A stretch of 64,000 bases of DNA from Peronospora farinosa (taxonomy: Eukaryota; Oomycota; Peronosporomycetes; Peronosporales; Peronosporaceae): assembly GCA_947646735.1 (NCBI GenBank), contig CANTFK010000145.1:1-64000 (forward strand). The letters run 5' to 3'. The position numbers were made by a program, and so were the translations under genes. The notes beneath the pieces were generated by a model. The model ran no database searches and was not told the DNA's origin. It worked only from the letters and a program-made list of their open reading frames with translations. This document shows, in pieces, positions 32,715 to 43,417 of this stretch; the stretch's first letter is position 1, and every line of letters starts with the position of its first letter.

Positions 32715-34846
32715 TTTCGATCAGCTGCTCTTGAGCTACAAGGACGACTAGCGCGGATCGATGGGGTTAAGATAAGATACTAGAAAAGCCCTGTAAACTA
32801 TCATGCGTTTTAAGACGTTTCGGGCGACTGAAACGCTGAAGCTTACAGTTTTGGGAATAATGAGGGGTCGGTCGTTTTGAGAATAGTCAGGATTCGGTCG
32901 TTTTGAGAAAGCCGTGACCTCAGGTCCCTTCGTCTTCATACAGCAAAGATAAGATTGTAGTCTTGAGACTGTAGAGCCATGTTGCCACACAGTCGTCTGT
33001 GCCTGACTCAGGTTGAGACCAGGTTGGCAACTTGGCAGTAAGGAGCTTTGAGTCTGAGACTCTTTAAACGGTTGCAGTGGTGGCTTCGACCTGCGGCACG
33101 GGCAGTCAGACGTCAAGGCGACAGACCTCATCTTAAGTGTAAAGCTCAAAAGTCCTCGATTACCTGGAGCTCTCGTTCAATGACAAGATGGTTCGCAACA
33201 ATCTCTCCAACGATTCCACGCAACTGTCCAACTGTCCACTTGTCCATTCACCACGTACCAACTGGTGGTAAAACCTGGCATGTGCACATCAAGCTTGTCT
33301 ATCATTGTAAGCTATTGTGCGAGCGACTAGGCCAATGAAGTTTTTGAGAAGTTCCAACTACCAGTACCTTCACCATTTGTAATACCGTGAGATTGCCTGC
33401 TGGAAATTGCAGTCTCAACCTGTAAACACAGAACCGTGAACTGGTCTTGCATTTGACACGAGCGATCCAGAAATGTTCACGAAAGAGCGTACATTTGGGT
33501 ATTCTACGAAAATCCGCAACACCTGAACGAACTACTATTTCCATTGCCAGTGCTGCAAAGTGAGACGAAATCAATGCACGCGAATAGATAAATTAGGAGG
33601 TTTTACACACATTGCCATCCCCTCATGGAGCTGTTTATAACAACTTTACGCCTCCCAAAAAGCTTCAATGCAGTTGGTACAGCATCCGCTGAGTCCCAGT
33701 TCTTATCAAATAGTCGAAAAATCATCCCGTCAGACCAATTTCTCACTCCTAATCATCACAACCGTTCCTGATAAAAAATTTTTTCGAAGGCTGCGTTGAC
33801 TTGGCTGCTGGTGCTTACTAAAAGCTGATTTAGACCATATTCCTTCACATACGAGGAGTGGAAGACAGATCTCGTTTAGATCCTTGCACATCAAACGAAA
33901 CGGTGTAAACGAGTTCGAGACGGATACGATTCTTGAAGAGTGCAATAGCTCTCCTCATGTGTCAGTCGCCATTGGCCTCAGTTCAACGACTGCTACTGCA
34001 ACACAGCCCCTTTGTCAAACTTATTCTAGGTGATGGATATCAGGAGCTGGTAGCTGTACTTACACGTCATGAAAATAGATGGTTCAGTCATATATTATTC
34101 CTGATATCTTCATGTAATGCTGTAACATTGCGCACTGACTATTGTAAGTCAACTAGCATAACTCTTTTGAAACCTGCAGCGCGCGTGTGTGATGGTCATA
34201 GATCTAATTAATAGCTTATCATCATTAGTTCCTACCATTAAAGCGTGGTGCCAGATGCTGCAGATCACCGTGACTTCTTTCGCGGTAGTTTTGTTGTCAT
34301 TTTTATGTCGGCTTGGGTGACGTTCTAGATGTGTTGAGAAGTTGCTTGTAGAAGCGAGAACGCATTACTTCCACGTTACGACATGCTAATACTGCGTATC
34401 CACTCCGTGACAAGTCGGATAGGTCGCATTTGCAGCCGTCAATACGTGGTGATTATGCGTGAATTATTCATTCTTGACTTGCGACTTTCCCTTCTTCAGA
34501 TTACACTGAAACATGGGCTGGAACTCTGAACTGCTTGTTAAAAGTCTCATTTCGGAACAGTTCCTCAGTACAACCATCGTCCAATACAAGAACTCAAGAC
34601 TTACGCATTCCGCGAAGACAACGTTGGACAGTTCTCAGCCACCATAGTTAGCTGTATAACGGTCGATAATCTCTTTCGGGAGATAATATTATGGAATTAT
34701 CATGAAACTACCCTTTCATTTTATTTGTTATGGTTGCCTGAATCTCTGAGCTGCAAAATGCTTTTCAACTGCTATGTAAAGTGCACTTCGTATGGATATG
34801 GTGCTACGAAGTAGGCTCAAACAACTTTCAGATGTCTGCCGGATGA
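32715..34846. other. Left-arm spacer between the two genes
   Basis: Short frames only, mirrored in the right arm (41226-43359). It carries the tandem 26-bp elements upstream of the 160-aa gene and the 3' flank of the 951-aa gene. Confidence 0.6.
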
Positions 34847-37702
34847 TCACATCCGTCTCAGAAGCGTCGGTACCGTCGGAAGCGTCGGTACTGTCGGTAC
34901 TGTCGGAAGCGTTGGTACCACCGTCAAGACATCAGGGACCACCGTTAGGATATCAGGGACCACCGTTAGGATGTCAGGGACCACCGATAGGATGTCAGGG
35001 ACCACCGTTAGGATGTCAGGAACCACCGATAGGATATCAGGGACCACCGTCAATATATCTGGGACAACCGTCACTATGTCAGGGATTACCGTCACAACGT
35101 CAGGGATCACTACAGGTGGCTGTGTTGTATCAGTAGGAGGCTTTTCGGTGTCATACTTCTTCGAGGTCATTTTGGATTTGTAGACATCGTATGCGTCGTG
35201 AGTTGGGTAGGTCTTGTCACTTGACGGGACTTCAGTTTGGTAGTTGTAATCAACAGTCGTCTTAGATCCCTCAACAACAGGATCATAGTGCCCACCAGCG
35301 TTATGGTGATAGTATCCGGCAGTACCATGCTGATAGTATCCGGTAGTGCCATGCTGGTAGTATCCGGAAGCGTCATGCTGATTATGTTGGGAAACACCTT
35401 GCTTATAGTATCCGTCAGCACCATGCTGATAGTATCCGGTAGCGTCATGCTGATTATGTTGGGAAACGTATTGCTTATAGTTTTCGTCAGCACCATGTTT
35501 ATGGTGTTCGGCACCGACATGCTGGTGGTGTCCGCCAGCGCCATACTGATAGTGTTCAGCAACGCCATGTGGATAGTATTGGTCAGAGCCGTGTTCGTAG
35601 TGACTGGTACCGCCAACTTTGTTAGCACCATGCTTCTGGGGTCCGGATGCACCGTCTTCAGAAGCGCTGTTCCTCTGGTGTCTGGCTGTGCCGTCTTCAG
35701 CAGCAGCATACTTCCAATGTCCGCTAGCGTCATCTTTAGCAGCACCATGCTGGTAGTAGCTGTCATGCTGATAGTGGTCGGCACCGCCATTCTGATGGTG
35801 TTCGGCACCGCCATTCTGATGGTGTTCGGCAACGCCATGCTGAAAGAGTCCGTCATCGCCATATTGATTGTGTCCGTCACCGCCATCCTGGTGGTTTTCG
35901 GCAGCTCCATACTGATAGATTCCGTCATCGCCATGTTGATTGTATCCGTACGCGCCGTTCTCAAAGCGCCCGGCAACACCTTCTCTATCAGCGCCATGCT
36001 TTGGGTGTCCGGTAGCTCCGTCTCTATCAGCTCCATGCTGCTGGTGTCCGTCGGTGCCGACATCAGTAGCGCCATGCTCGTATTTCTTGTTAGCACCGTC
36101 TTTAGAAATGCCATGCTTTTGATGTCCCTCATTGCCGACATCGGCGTTGTCATGCTCGTATTTCTTGTAGGCACCGTCTTTAAGAGTGCCATGCCTCTGA
36201 TGTCCGTCAATGCCGACATCAGCAGCGCCATGCTCGTATTTTTTGTTAGCACCGTCTTTAGGAGCGTCATGCTTCTGTCCGTCAATGCCGACATTAGCAG
36301 CGCCATGCTCGTATTTGTTGTTAGCACCGTCTGTAGAAGTGCCATGCTTCTGATGTCCCTCATTGCCATGTTCAGCATTACCGTGCTCGTATTTGTTGTT
36401 AGCACCGTCTTTAGGAGTGCCAGGCTTCTGTCCGTCAATGTCGACATCAGCAGCGCCATGGTCGTACTTTTTGACAGCACCATCTTCAGGATTGCCATGC
36501 TTCTGATGTCCCTCATGGCCGTGTTTAGCATTGTCATGCTTCTGGTGTACGGCGTTAACGTCTTTATCAGCGCCATGCTTCTGGTGTCCGTCAATGCCGA
36601 CATCAGCAGCACCATGGTCGTACTTTTTGACAGCACCGTCTTCAGGATTGCCATGCTTCTGATGTCCCTCATTGCCGTGATCAGCATTGTCATGCTTCTG
36701 GTGTACGGCGTTACCGTCTTTATCAGCGTCATGCTTCTGGTGTCCGTCAGTGTCGACTTTAGTAGCACCATGATCGTACTTCTTGACAACACCGTTTTCA
36801 GGAGTTCCACGCTTCTGATGTCCCTTATTGCCGTGTTCAGCATTGTCATGCTTCTGGTGTATGGTGTTACCGTCTTTATCAGCGCCATGCTTCTGGTGTC
36901 CGTCAGTGTCGACTTTAGCAGCTCCATGATCGTACTTCTTGACAACACCGTCTTCAGAAGTACCATGCTTCTGGTTTCCAGCAGCCATGTCTTTATCAGA
37001 GCCATGCTTATGGTGTCCGTCTGCGTCGTCCTTAGCAACGCCATGTTGGTTGTGGTGGCCCATCATTTTGCCACCTTCCGTGGTTGCTCCATAGTTGCCG
37101 GATCTCCCATCTTTAGTAATATGGTTTGTAATGTCGTAGCTGTCGTTTGTAGCGCTCTCCTTCTTCTTGCTGCCGAAGGTACCAGTGGTCGTGCCCGTGG
37201 TTGAGCTGCCATAGTGTTTGGAGGTAGCGCCGTCGCTCTTGTGGGTCGTGCTACCGTAGTTTCCCGTTGTAGTTTCGCCAACTTTATCCGAAGCAACATC
37301 GCAGTTAACACCTAGCGGCATGTCAAGGGTCTTGTCGTACTTTGCTCCTTTGTTGCCGTACATCGCGATGGTATCGGCTTCTGCAGCTAAAGTGTATCCC
37401 GTCTGAGGGAATGCACACCCCCACGTGTCGTCGACCACGAGGACGCACTGAGCGTCGACTGGGGCAACGCACACCGCTCCATTATAGGACAAAAGGTAGG
37501 GCTGGCAGTTGGTAGAAGCAATATCTCCAGCTTTGGGACAGCTCGTGCCGGCGGGCGTCGCTCCGTCACCCGAGCAGGGCAAGCCGCGAGATTTTGGTAG
37601 CAAGTAGGTGGCATCATGCTGCACGGTAACGGGGACTTTGACTTCTGCGGACGCAATACCCGCAGCCAGAAGACCGGCTAGTGCTAAATTTCGTGAGGTC
37701 AT
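34847..37702 (-). CDS. Secreted histidine-rich repeat protein (951 aa), left copy
   Basis: The frame is open further upstream to 37819, but I start at the ATG at 37702. It follows a perfect core promoter by 42 nt and gives a signal peptide at once (MTSRNLALAGLLAAGIASA). Mature start EVKVPVTVQHDAT. A Cys-rich domain follows (C43, C55, C66, C78, C86, C96), then a Thr/Ser/Gly stretch to about 210. About 600 residues of degenerate units follow, of the type GHQKHGADKDG and KKYEHGA, rich in His, Gly, Asp and Lys, turning to YYQHGA units near the end. The tail repeats VVPDILT about ten times. Such proteins are probably exported wall, adhesive or metal-binding polymers; no enzymatic domain is seen. 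Identical to the right copy. Confidence 0.75.
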   Translation of the reverse strand: MTSRNLALAGLLAAGIASAEVKVPVTVQHDATYLLPKSRGLPCSGDGATPAGTSCPKAGDIASTNCQPYLLSYNGAVCVAPVDAQCVLVVDDTWGCAFPQTGYTLAAEADTIAMYGNKGAKYDKTLDMPLGVNCDVASDKVGETTTGNYGSTTHKSDGATSKHYGSSTTGTTTGTFGSKKKESATNDSYDITNHITKDGRSGNYGATTEGGKMMGHHNQHGVAKDDADGHHKHGSDKDMAAGNQKHGTSEDGVVKKYDHGAAKVDTDGHQKHGADKDGNTIHQKHDNAEHGNKGHQKRGTPENGVVKKYDHGATKVDTDGHQKHDADKDGNAVHQKHDNADHGNEGHQKHGNPEDGAVKKYDHGAADVGIDGHQKHGADKDVNAVHQKHDNAKHGHEGHQKHGNPEDGAVKKYDHGAADVDIDGQKPGTPKDGANNKYEHGNAEHGNEGHQKHGTSTDGANNKYEHGAANVGIDGQKHDAPKDGANKKYEHGAADVGIDGHQRHGTLKDGAYKKYEHDNADVGNEGHQKHGISKDGANKKYEHGATDVGTDGHQQHGADRDGATGHPKHGADREGVAGRFENGAYGYNQHGDDGIYQYGAAENHQDGGDGHNQYGDDGLFQHGVAEHHQNGGAEHHQNGGADHYQHDSYYQHGAAKDDASGHWKYAAAEDGTARHQRNSASEDGASGPQKHGANKVGGTSHYEHGSDQYYPHGVAEHYQYGAGGHHQHVGAEHHKHGADENYKQYVSQHNQHDATGYYQHGADGYYKQGVSQHNQHDASGYYQHGTTGYYQHGTAGYYHHNAGGHYDPVVEGSKTTVDYNYQTEVPSSDKTYPTHDAYDVYKSKMTSKKYDTEKPPTDTTQPPVVIPDVVTVIPDIVTVVPDILTVVPDILSVVPDILTVVPDILSVVPDILTVVPDILTVVPDVLTVVPTLPTVPTVPTLPTVPTLLRRM

Positions 37703-37743
37703 CGGTCGATTCGAAAGGAAGGTCGATGTTGCCGCCAAAGAAG

Positions 37744-37759
37744 AAATTGGAGAATGAGC
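37744..37759 (-). promoter_or_regulatory. Oomycete core promoter of the 951-aa gene, left copy
   Basis: GCTCATTCTCCAATTT on the - strand is a perfect match to GCTCATTYYNCAWTTT. Confidence 0.85.
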
Positions 37760-37915
37760 TTTAGATCGCGAGAGACAAAGCCAATTGTCAAAGGGCCATG
37801 CCATAACGACAGACATCATGAGTTTCTAGGCTGTCAGATCGAACCCAGGTTCGTGAAACGCACCTCAACAGCTTTGTACAGTGTATAATGAACTAGTTGT
37901 CCGAATTTAAAACCG

Positions 37916-38153
37916 TAAAAATCACATGTGCTTTTGGCTCCCACGTAGCTTACCTTACTTAAATTTAAACGGTTTGACATAGATATACGTCAGGAGCTGT
38001 TCGGGTATTGTGCATTATCAGACGTTAGATACGTCACTGGGCGCCCTTCCAGGTTTGAAGCCGTTAAAAATAAGCGAAAGGCGCAGAAAGCCGAAGGGTT
38101 TATGAGTAGTACCGCGTTAGACCCCGCCGTTACGGGGTTCCTCATGGTGTTAT
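37916..38153. other. Unique 238-bp spacer at the palindrome centre
   Basis: Bounded by CCGAATTTAAAACCG and its reverse complement. It is not palindromic and carries no recognised gene; a 60-aa - strand frame (37990-38172) has no motif. Confidence 0.75.
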
Positions 38154-38312
38154 CGGTTTTAAATTCGGACAACTAGTTCATCATACACTGTACAAAGCTG
38201 TTGAGGTGCGTTTTTTCACGAACCTGGGTTCGATCTGACAGCCTAGAAACTCATGATGTCTGTCGTTATGGCATGGCCCTTTGACAATTGGCTTTGTCTC
38301 TCGCGATCTAAA

Positions 38313-38328
38313 GCTCATTCTCCAATTT
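38313..38328 (+). promoter_or_regulatory. Oomycete core promoter of the 951-aa gene, right copy
   Basis: Perfect GCTCATTCTCCAATTT; the two divergent promoters are 553 bp apart across the palindrome centre. Confidence 0.85.
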
Positions 38329-38369
38329 CTTCTTTGGCGGCAACATCGACCTTCCTTTCGAATCGACCG

Positions 38370-41225
38370 ATGACCTCACGAAATTTAGCACTAGCCGGTC
38401 TTCTGGCTGCGGGTATTGCGTCCGCAGAAGTCAAAGTCCCCGTTACCGTGCAGCATGATGCCACCTACTTGCTACCAAAATCTCGCGGCTTGCCCTGCTC
38501 GGGTGACGGAGCGACGCCCGCCGGCACGAGCTGTCCCAAAGCTGGAGATATTGCTTCTACCAACTGCCAGCCCTACCTTTTGTCCTATAATGGAGCGGTG
38601 TGCGTTGCCCCAGTCGACGCTCAGTGCGTCCTCGTGGTCGACGACACGTGGGGGTGTGCATTCCCTCAGACGGGATACACTTTAGCTGCAGAAGCCGATA
38701 CCATCGCGATGTACGGCAACAAAGGAGCAAAGTACGACAAGACCCTTGACATGCCGCTAGGTGTTAACTGCGATGTTGCTTCGGATAAAGTTGGCGAAAC
38801 TACAACGGGAAACTACGGTAGCACGACCCACAAGAGCGACGGCGCTACCTCCAAACACTATGGCAGCTCAACCACGGGCACGACCACTGGTACCTTCGGC
38901 AGCAAGAAGAAGGAGAGCGCTACAAACGACAGCTACGACATTACAAACCATATTACTAAAGATGGGAGATCCGGCAACTATGGAGCAACCACGGAAGGTG
39001 GCAAAATGATGGGCCACCACAACCAACATGGCGTTGCTAAGGACGACGCAGACGGACACCATAAGCATGGCTCTGATAAAGACATGGCTGCTGGAAACCA
39101 GAAGCATGGTACTTCTGAAGACGGTGTTGTCAAGAAGTACGATCATGGAGCTGCTAAAGTCGACACTGACGGACACCAGAAGCATGGCGCTGATAAAGAC
39201 GGTAACACCATACACCAGAAGCATGACAATGCTGAACACGGCAATAAGGGACATCAGAAGCGTGGAACTCCTGAAAACGGTGTTGTCAAGAAGTACGATC
39301 ATGGTGCTACTAAAGTCGACACTGACGGACACCAGAAGCATGACGCTGATAAAGACGGTAACGCCGTACACCAGAAGCATGACAATGCTGATCACGGCAA
39401 TGAGGGACATCAGAAGCATGGCAATCCTGAAGACGGTGCTGTCAAAAAGTACGACCATGGTGCTGCTGATGTCGGCATTGACGGACACCAGAAGCATGGC
39501 GCTGATAAAGACGTTAACGCCGTACACCAGAAGCATGACAATGCTAAACACGGCCATGAGGGACATCAGAAGCATGGCAATCCTGAAGATGGTGCTGTCA
39601 AAAAGTACGACCATGGCGCTGCTGATGTCGACATTGACGGACAGAAGCCTGGCACTCCTAAAGACGGTGCTAACAACAAATACGAGCACGGTAATGCTGA
39701 ACATGGCAATGAGGGACATCAGAAGCATGGCACTTCTACAGACGGTGCTAACAACAAATACGAGCATGGCGCTGCTAATGTCGGCATTGACGGACAGAAG
39801 CATGACGCTCCTAAAGACGGTGCTAACAAAAAATACGAGCATGGCGCTGCTGATGTCGGCATTGACGGACATCAGAGGCATGGCACTCTTAAAGACGGTG
39901 CCTACAAGAAATACGAGCATGACAACGCCGATGTCGGCAATGAGGGACATCAAAAGCATGGCATTTCTAAAGACGGTGCTAACAAGAAATACGAGCATGG
40001 CGCTACTGATGTCGGCACCGACGGACACCAGCAGCATGGAGCTGATAGAGACGGAGCTACCGGACACCCAAAGCATGGCGCTGATAGAGAAGGTGTTGCC
40101 GGGCGCTTTGAGAACGGCGCGTACGGATACAATCAACATGGCGATGACGGAATCTATCAGTATGGAGCTGCCGAAAACCACCAGGATGGCGGTGACGGAC
40201 ACAATCAATATGGCGATGACGGACTCTTTCAGCATGGCGTTGCCGAACACCATCAGAATGGCGGTGCCGAACACCATCAGAATGGCGGTGCCGACCACTA
40301 TCAGCATGACAGCTACTACCAGCATGGTGCTGCTAAAGATGACGCTAGCGGACATTGGAAGTATGCTGCTGCTGAAGACGGCACAGCCAGACACCAGAGG
40401 AACAGCGCTTCTGAAGACGGTGCATCCGGACCCCAGAAGCATGGTGCTAACAAAGTTGGCGGTACCAGTCACTACGAACACGGCTCTGACCAATACTATC
40501 CACATGGCGTTGCTGAACACTATCAGTATGGCGCTGGCGGACACCACCAGCATGTCGGTGCCGAACACCATAAACATGGTGCTGACGAAAACTATAAGCA
40601 ATACGTTTCCCAACATAATCAGCATGACGCTACCGGATACTATCAGCATGGTGCTGACGGATACTATAAGCAAGGTGTTTCCCAACATAATCAGCATGAC
40701 GCTTCCGGATACTACCAGCATGGCACTACCGGATACTATCAGCATGGTACTGCCGGATACTATCACCATAACGCTGGTGGGCACTATGATCCTGTTGTTG
40801 AGGGATCTAAGACGACTGTTGATTACAACTACCAAACTGAAGTCCCGTCAAGTGACAAGACCTACCCAACTCACGACGCATACGATGTCTACAAATCCAA
40901 AATGACCTCGAAGAAGTATGACACCGAAAAGCCTCCTACTGATACAACACAGCCACCTGTAGTGATCCCTGACGTTGTGACGGTAATCCCTGACATAGTG
41001 ACGGTTGTCCCAGATATATTGACGGTGGTCCCTGATATCCTATCGGTGGTTCCTGACATCCTAACGGTGGTCCCTGACATCCTATCGGTGGTCCCTGACA
41101 TCCTAACGGTGGTCCCTGATATCCTAACGGTGGTCCCTGATGTCTTGACGGTGGTACCAACGCTTCCGACAGTACCGACAGTACCGACGCTTCCGACGGT
41201 ACCGACGCTTCTGAGACGGATGTGA
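38370..41225 (+). CDS. Secreted histidine-rich repeat protein (951 aa), right copy
   Basis: Same protein as the left copy, residue for residue, with the same start logic: an upstream in-frame ATG at 38253 would precede the core promoter and bury the signal peptide. The leader GCTCATTCTCCAATTT to ATG aligns with that of the 160-aa gene (GACCT/GACAA, TTTCCAATCGACC/TTTCGAATCGACC). The two genes therefore share a promoter-leader-signal module. The period of the repeat DNA leaves two other frames open (39028-40905 + and 38868-40835 -); I regard these as shadows. Divergent with the left copy. Confidence 0.75.
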   Translation: MTSRNLALAGLLAAGIASAEVKVPVTVQHDATYLLPKSRGLPCSGDGATPAGTSCPKAGDIASTNCQPYLLSYNGAVCVAPVDAQCVLVVDDTWGCAFPQTGYTLAAEADTIAMYGNKGAKYDKTLDMPLGVNCDVASDKVGETTTGNYGSTTHKSDGATSKHYGSSTTGTTTGTFGSKKKESATNDSYDITNHITKDGRSGNYGATTEGGKMMGHHNQHGVAKDDADGHHKHGSDKDMAAGNQKHGTSEDGVVKKYDHGAAKVDTDGHQKHGADKDGNTIHQKHDNAEHGNKGHQKRGTPENGVVKKYDHGATKVDTDGHQKHDADKDGNAVHQKHDNADHGNEGHQKHGNPEDGAVKKYDHGAADVGIDGHQKHGADKDVNAVHQKHDNAKHGHEGHQKHGNPEDGAVKKYDHGAADVDIDGQKPGTPKDGANNKYEHGNAEHGNEGHQKHGTSTDGANNKYEHGAANVGIDGQKHDAPKDGANKKYEHGAADVGIDGHQRHGTLKDGAYKKYEHDNADVGNEGHQKHGISKDGANKKYEHGATDVGTDGHQQHGADRDGATGHPKHGADREGVAGRFENGAYGYNQHGDDGIYQYGAAENHQDGGDGHNQYGDDGLFQHGVAEHHQNGGAEHHQNGGADHYQHDSYYQHGAAKDDASGHWKYAAAEDGTARHQRNSASEDGASGPQKHGANKVGGTSHYEHGSDQYYPHGVAEHYQYGAGGHHQHVGAEHHKHGADENYKQYVSQHNQHDATGYYQHGADGYYKQGVSQHNQHDASGYYQHGTTGYYQHGTAGYYHHNAGGHYDPVVEGSKTTVDYNYQTEVPSSDKTYPTHDAYDVYKSKMTSKKYDTEKPPTDTTQPPVVIPDVVTVIPDIVTVVPDILTVVPDILSVVPDILTVVPDILSVVPDILTVVPDILTVVPDVLTVVPTLPTVPTVPTLPTVPTLLRRM

Positions 41226-43359
41226 TCATCCGGCAGACATCTGAAAGTTGTTTGAGCCTACTTCGTAGCACCATATCCATACGAAGTGCACTTTACATAG
41301 CAGTTGAAAAGCATTTTGCAGCTCAGAGATTCAGGCAACCATAACAAATAAAATGAAAGGGTAGTTTCATGATAATTCCATAATATTATCTCCCGAAAGA
41401 GATTATCGACCGTTATACAGCTAACTATGGTGGCTGAGAACTGTCCAACGTTGTCTTCGCGGAATGCGTAAGTCTTGAGTTCTTGTATTGGACGATGGTT
41501 GTACTGAGGAACTGTTCCGAAATGAGACTTTTAACAAGCAGTTCAGAGTTCCAGCCCATGTTTCAGTGTAATCTGAAGAAGGGAAAGTCGCAAGTCAAGA
41601 ATGAATAATTCACGCATAATCACCACGTATTGACGGCTGCAAATGCGACCTATCCGACTTGTCACGGAGTGGATACGCAGTATTAGCATGTCGTAACGTG
41701 GAAGTAATGCGTTCTCGCTTCTACAAGCAACTTCTCAACACATCTAGAACGTCACCCAAGCCGACATAAAAATGACAACAAAACTACCGCGAAAGAAGTC
41801 ACGGTGATCTGCAGCATCTGGCACCACGCTTTAATGGTAGGAACTAATGATGATAAGCTATTAATTAGATCTATGACCATCACACACGCGCGCTGCAGGT
41901 TTCAAAAGAGTTATGCTAGTTGACTTACAATAGTCAGTGCGCAATGTTACAGCATTACATGAAGATATCAGGAATAATATATGACTGAACCATCTATTTT
42001 CATGACGTGTAAGTACAGCTACCAGCTCCTGATATCCATCACCTAGAATAAGTTTGACAAAGGGGCTGTGTTGCAGTAGCAGTCGTTGAACTGAGGCCAA
42101 TGGCGACTGACACATGAGGAGAGCTATTGCACTCTTCAAGAATCGTATCCGTCTCGAACTCGTTTACACCGTTTCGTTTGATGTGCAAGGATCTAAACGA
42201 GATCTGTCTTCCACTCCTCGTATGTGAAGGAATATGGTCTAAATCAGCTTTTAGTAAGCACCAGCAGCCAAGTCAACGCAGCCTTCGACAAAATTTTTTT
42301 TATCAGGAACGGTTGTGATGATTAGGAGTGAGAAATTGGTCTGACGGGATGATTTTTCGACTATTTGATAAGAACTGGGACTCAGCGGATGCTGTACCAA
42401 CTGCATTGAAGCTTTTTGGGAGGCGTAAAGTTGTTATAAACAGCTCCATGAGGGGATGGCAATGTGTGTAAAACCTCCTAATTTATCTATTCGCGTGCAT
42501 TGATTTCGTCTCACTTTGCAGCACTGGCAATGGAAATAGTAGTTCGTTCAGGTGTTGCGGATTTTCGTAGAATACCCAAATGTACGCTCTTTCGTGAACA
42601 TTTCTGGATCGCTCGTGTCAAATGCAAGACCAGTTCACGGTTCTGTGTTTACAGGTTGAGACTGCAATTTCCAGCAGGCAATCTCACGGTATTACAAATG
42701 GTAAAGGTACTGGTAGTTGGAACTTCTCAAAAACTTCATTGGCCTAGTCGCTCGCACAATAGCTTACAATGATAGACAAGCTTGATGTGCACATGCCAGG
42801 TTTTACCACCAGTTGGTACGTGGTGAATGGACAAGTGGACAGTTGGACAGTTGCGTGGAATCGTTGGAGAGATTGTTGCGAACCATCTTGTCATTGAACG
42901 AGAGCTCCAGGTAATCGAGGACTTTTGAGCTTTACACTTAAGATGAGGTCTGTCGCCTTGACGTCTGACTGCCCGTGCCGCAGGTCGAAGCCACCACTGC
43001 AACCGTTTAAAGAGTCTCAGACTCAAAGCTCCTTACTGCCAAGTTGCCAACCTGGTCTCAACCTGAGTCAGGCACAGACGACTGTGTGGCAACATGGCTC
43101 TACAGTCTCAAGACTACAATCTTACCCTTGCCGTATAAAGACGAAGGGACCTGAGGTCACGGCTTTCTCAAAACGACCGAATCCTGACTATTCTCAAAAC
43201 GACCGACCCCTCATTATTCCCAAAACTGTAAGCTTCAGCGTTTCAGTCGCCCGAAACGTCTTAAAACGCATGATAGTTTACAGGGCTTTTCTAGTATCTT
43301 ATCTTAACCCCATCGATCCGCGCTAGTCGTCCTTGTAGCTCAAGAGCAGCTGATCGAAA
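41226..43359. other. Right-arm spacer between the two genes
   Basis: No gene recognised. From 42502 on it equals amplicon copy 1. Contains a tandem 26-bp element at 43167-43218. Confidence 0.6.
43167..43218 (+). promoter_or_regulatory. Two 26-bp direct repeats upstream of the 160-aa gene
   Basis: CTCAAAACGACCGA begins at 43167 and 43193, each followed by a similar 12 bp ending TATT. They lie about 140-190 bp before the core promoter and are kept in all three gene copies, so they may be regulatory. Confidence 0.45.
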
Positions 43360-43375
43360 GCTCATTCACCAATCT
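43360..43375 (+). promoter_or_regulatory. Oomycete core promoter of the 160-aa gene, copy 3
   Basis: GCTCATTCACCAATCT, 42 nt before the ATG. Confidence 0.75.
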
Positions 43376-43417
43376 CCTCTTTGACGACAAACTCTTCCTT
43401 TACTTTCCAATCGACCA

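Larger units (their letters stand above)
31830..37915 (-). repeat. Left arm of a ~6.1-kb inverted repeat (palindromic gene amplicon)
   Basis: Reverse complement of 38154-44251. The inner ~3 kb holding the 951-aa gene appears identical in both arms, because frames on both strands translate identically. The outer part has scattered substitutions and small indels, for example around 32940-32960 and 33770-33790. The outer edge falls in the recurrent motif ACCGACCCGATTCTTCACTA at 31830-31849. Confidence 0.9.

Noticed and set aside
37990..38172. 60-aa frame at the palindrome centre as a gene
   Set aside because: No motif, no core promoter, and its start lies in the palindromic arm.
38253..38369. 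Longer 990-aa version of the His-rich protein starting at 38253
   Set aside because: The extra 39 codons include the core promoter and leader; starting at 38370 yields a proper signal peptide and agrees with the 160-aa gene.
38868..40835. 655-aa antisense frame (and its mirror at 35237-37204) opposite the His-rich gene
   Set aside because: The short repeat period of the sense gene leaves other frames free of stops; the product is a monotonous hydrophobic repeat with no start context or promoter.
39028..40905. 625-aa frame on the same strand as the His-rich gene (mirror at 35167-37044)
   Set aside because: Shifted reading of the same repeat DNA; no signal peptide and no core promoter.
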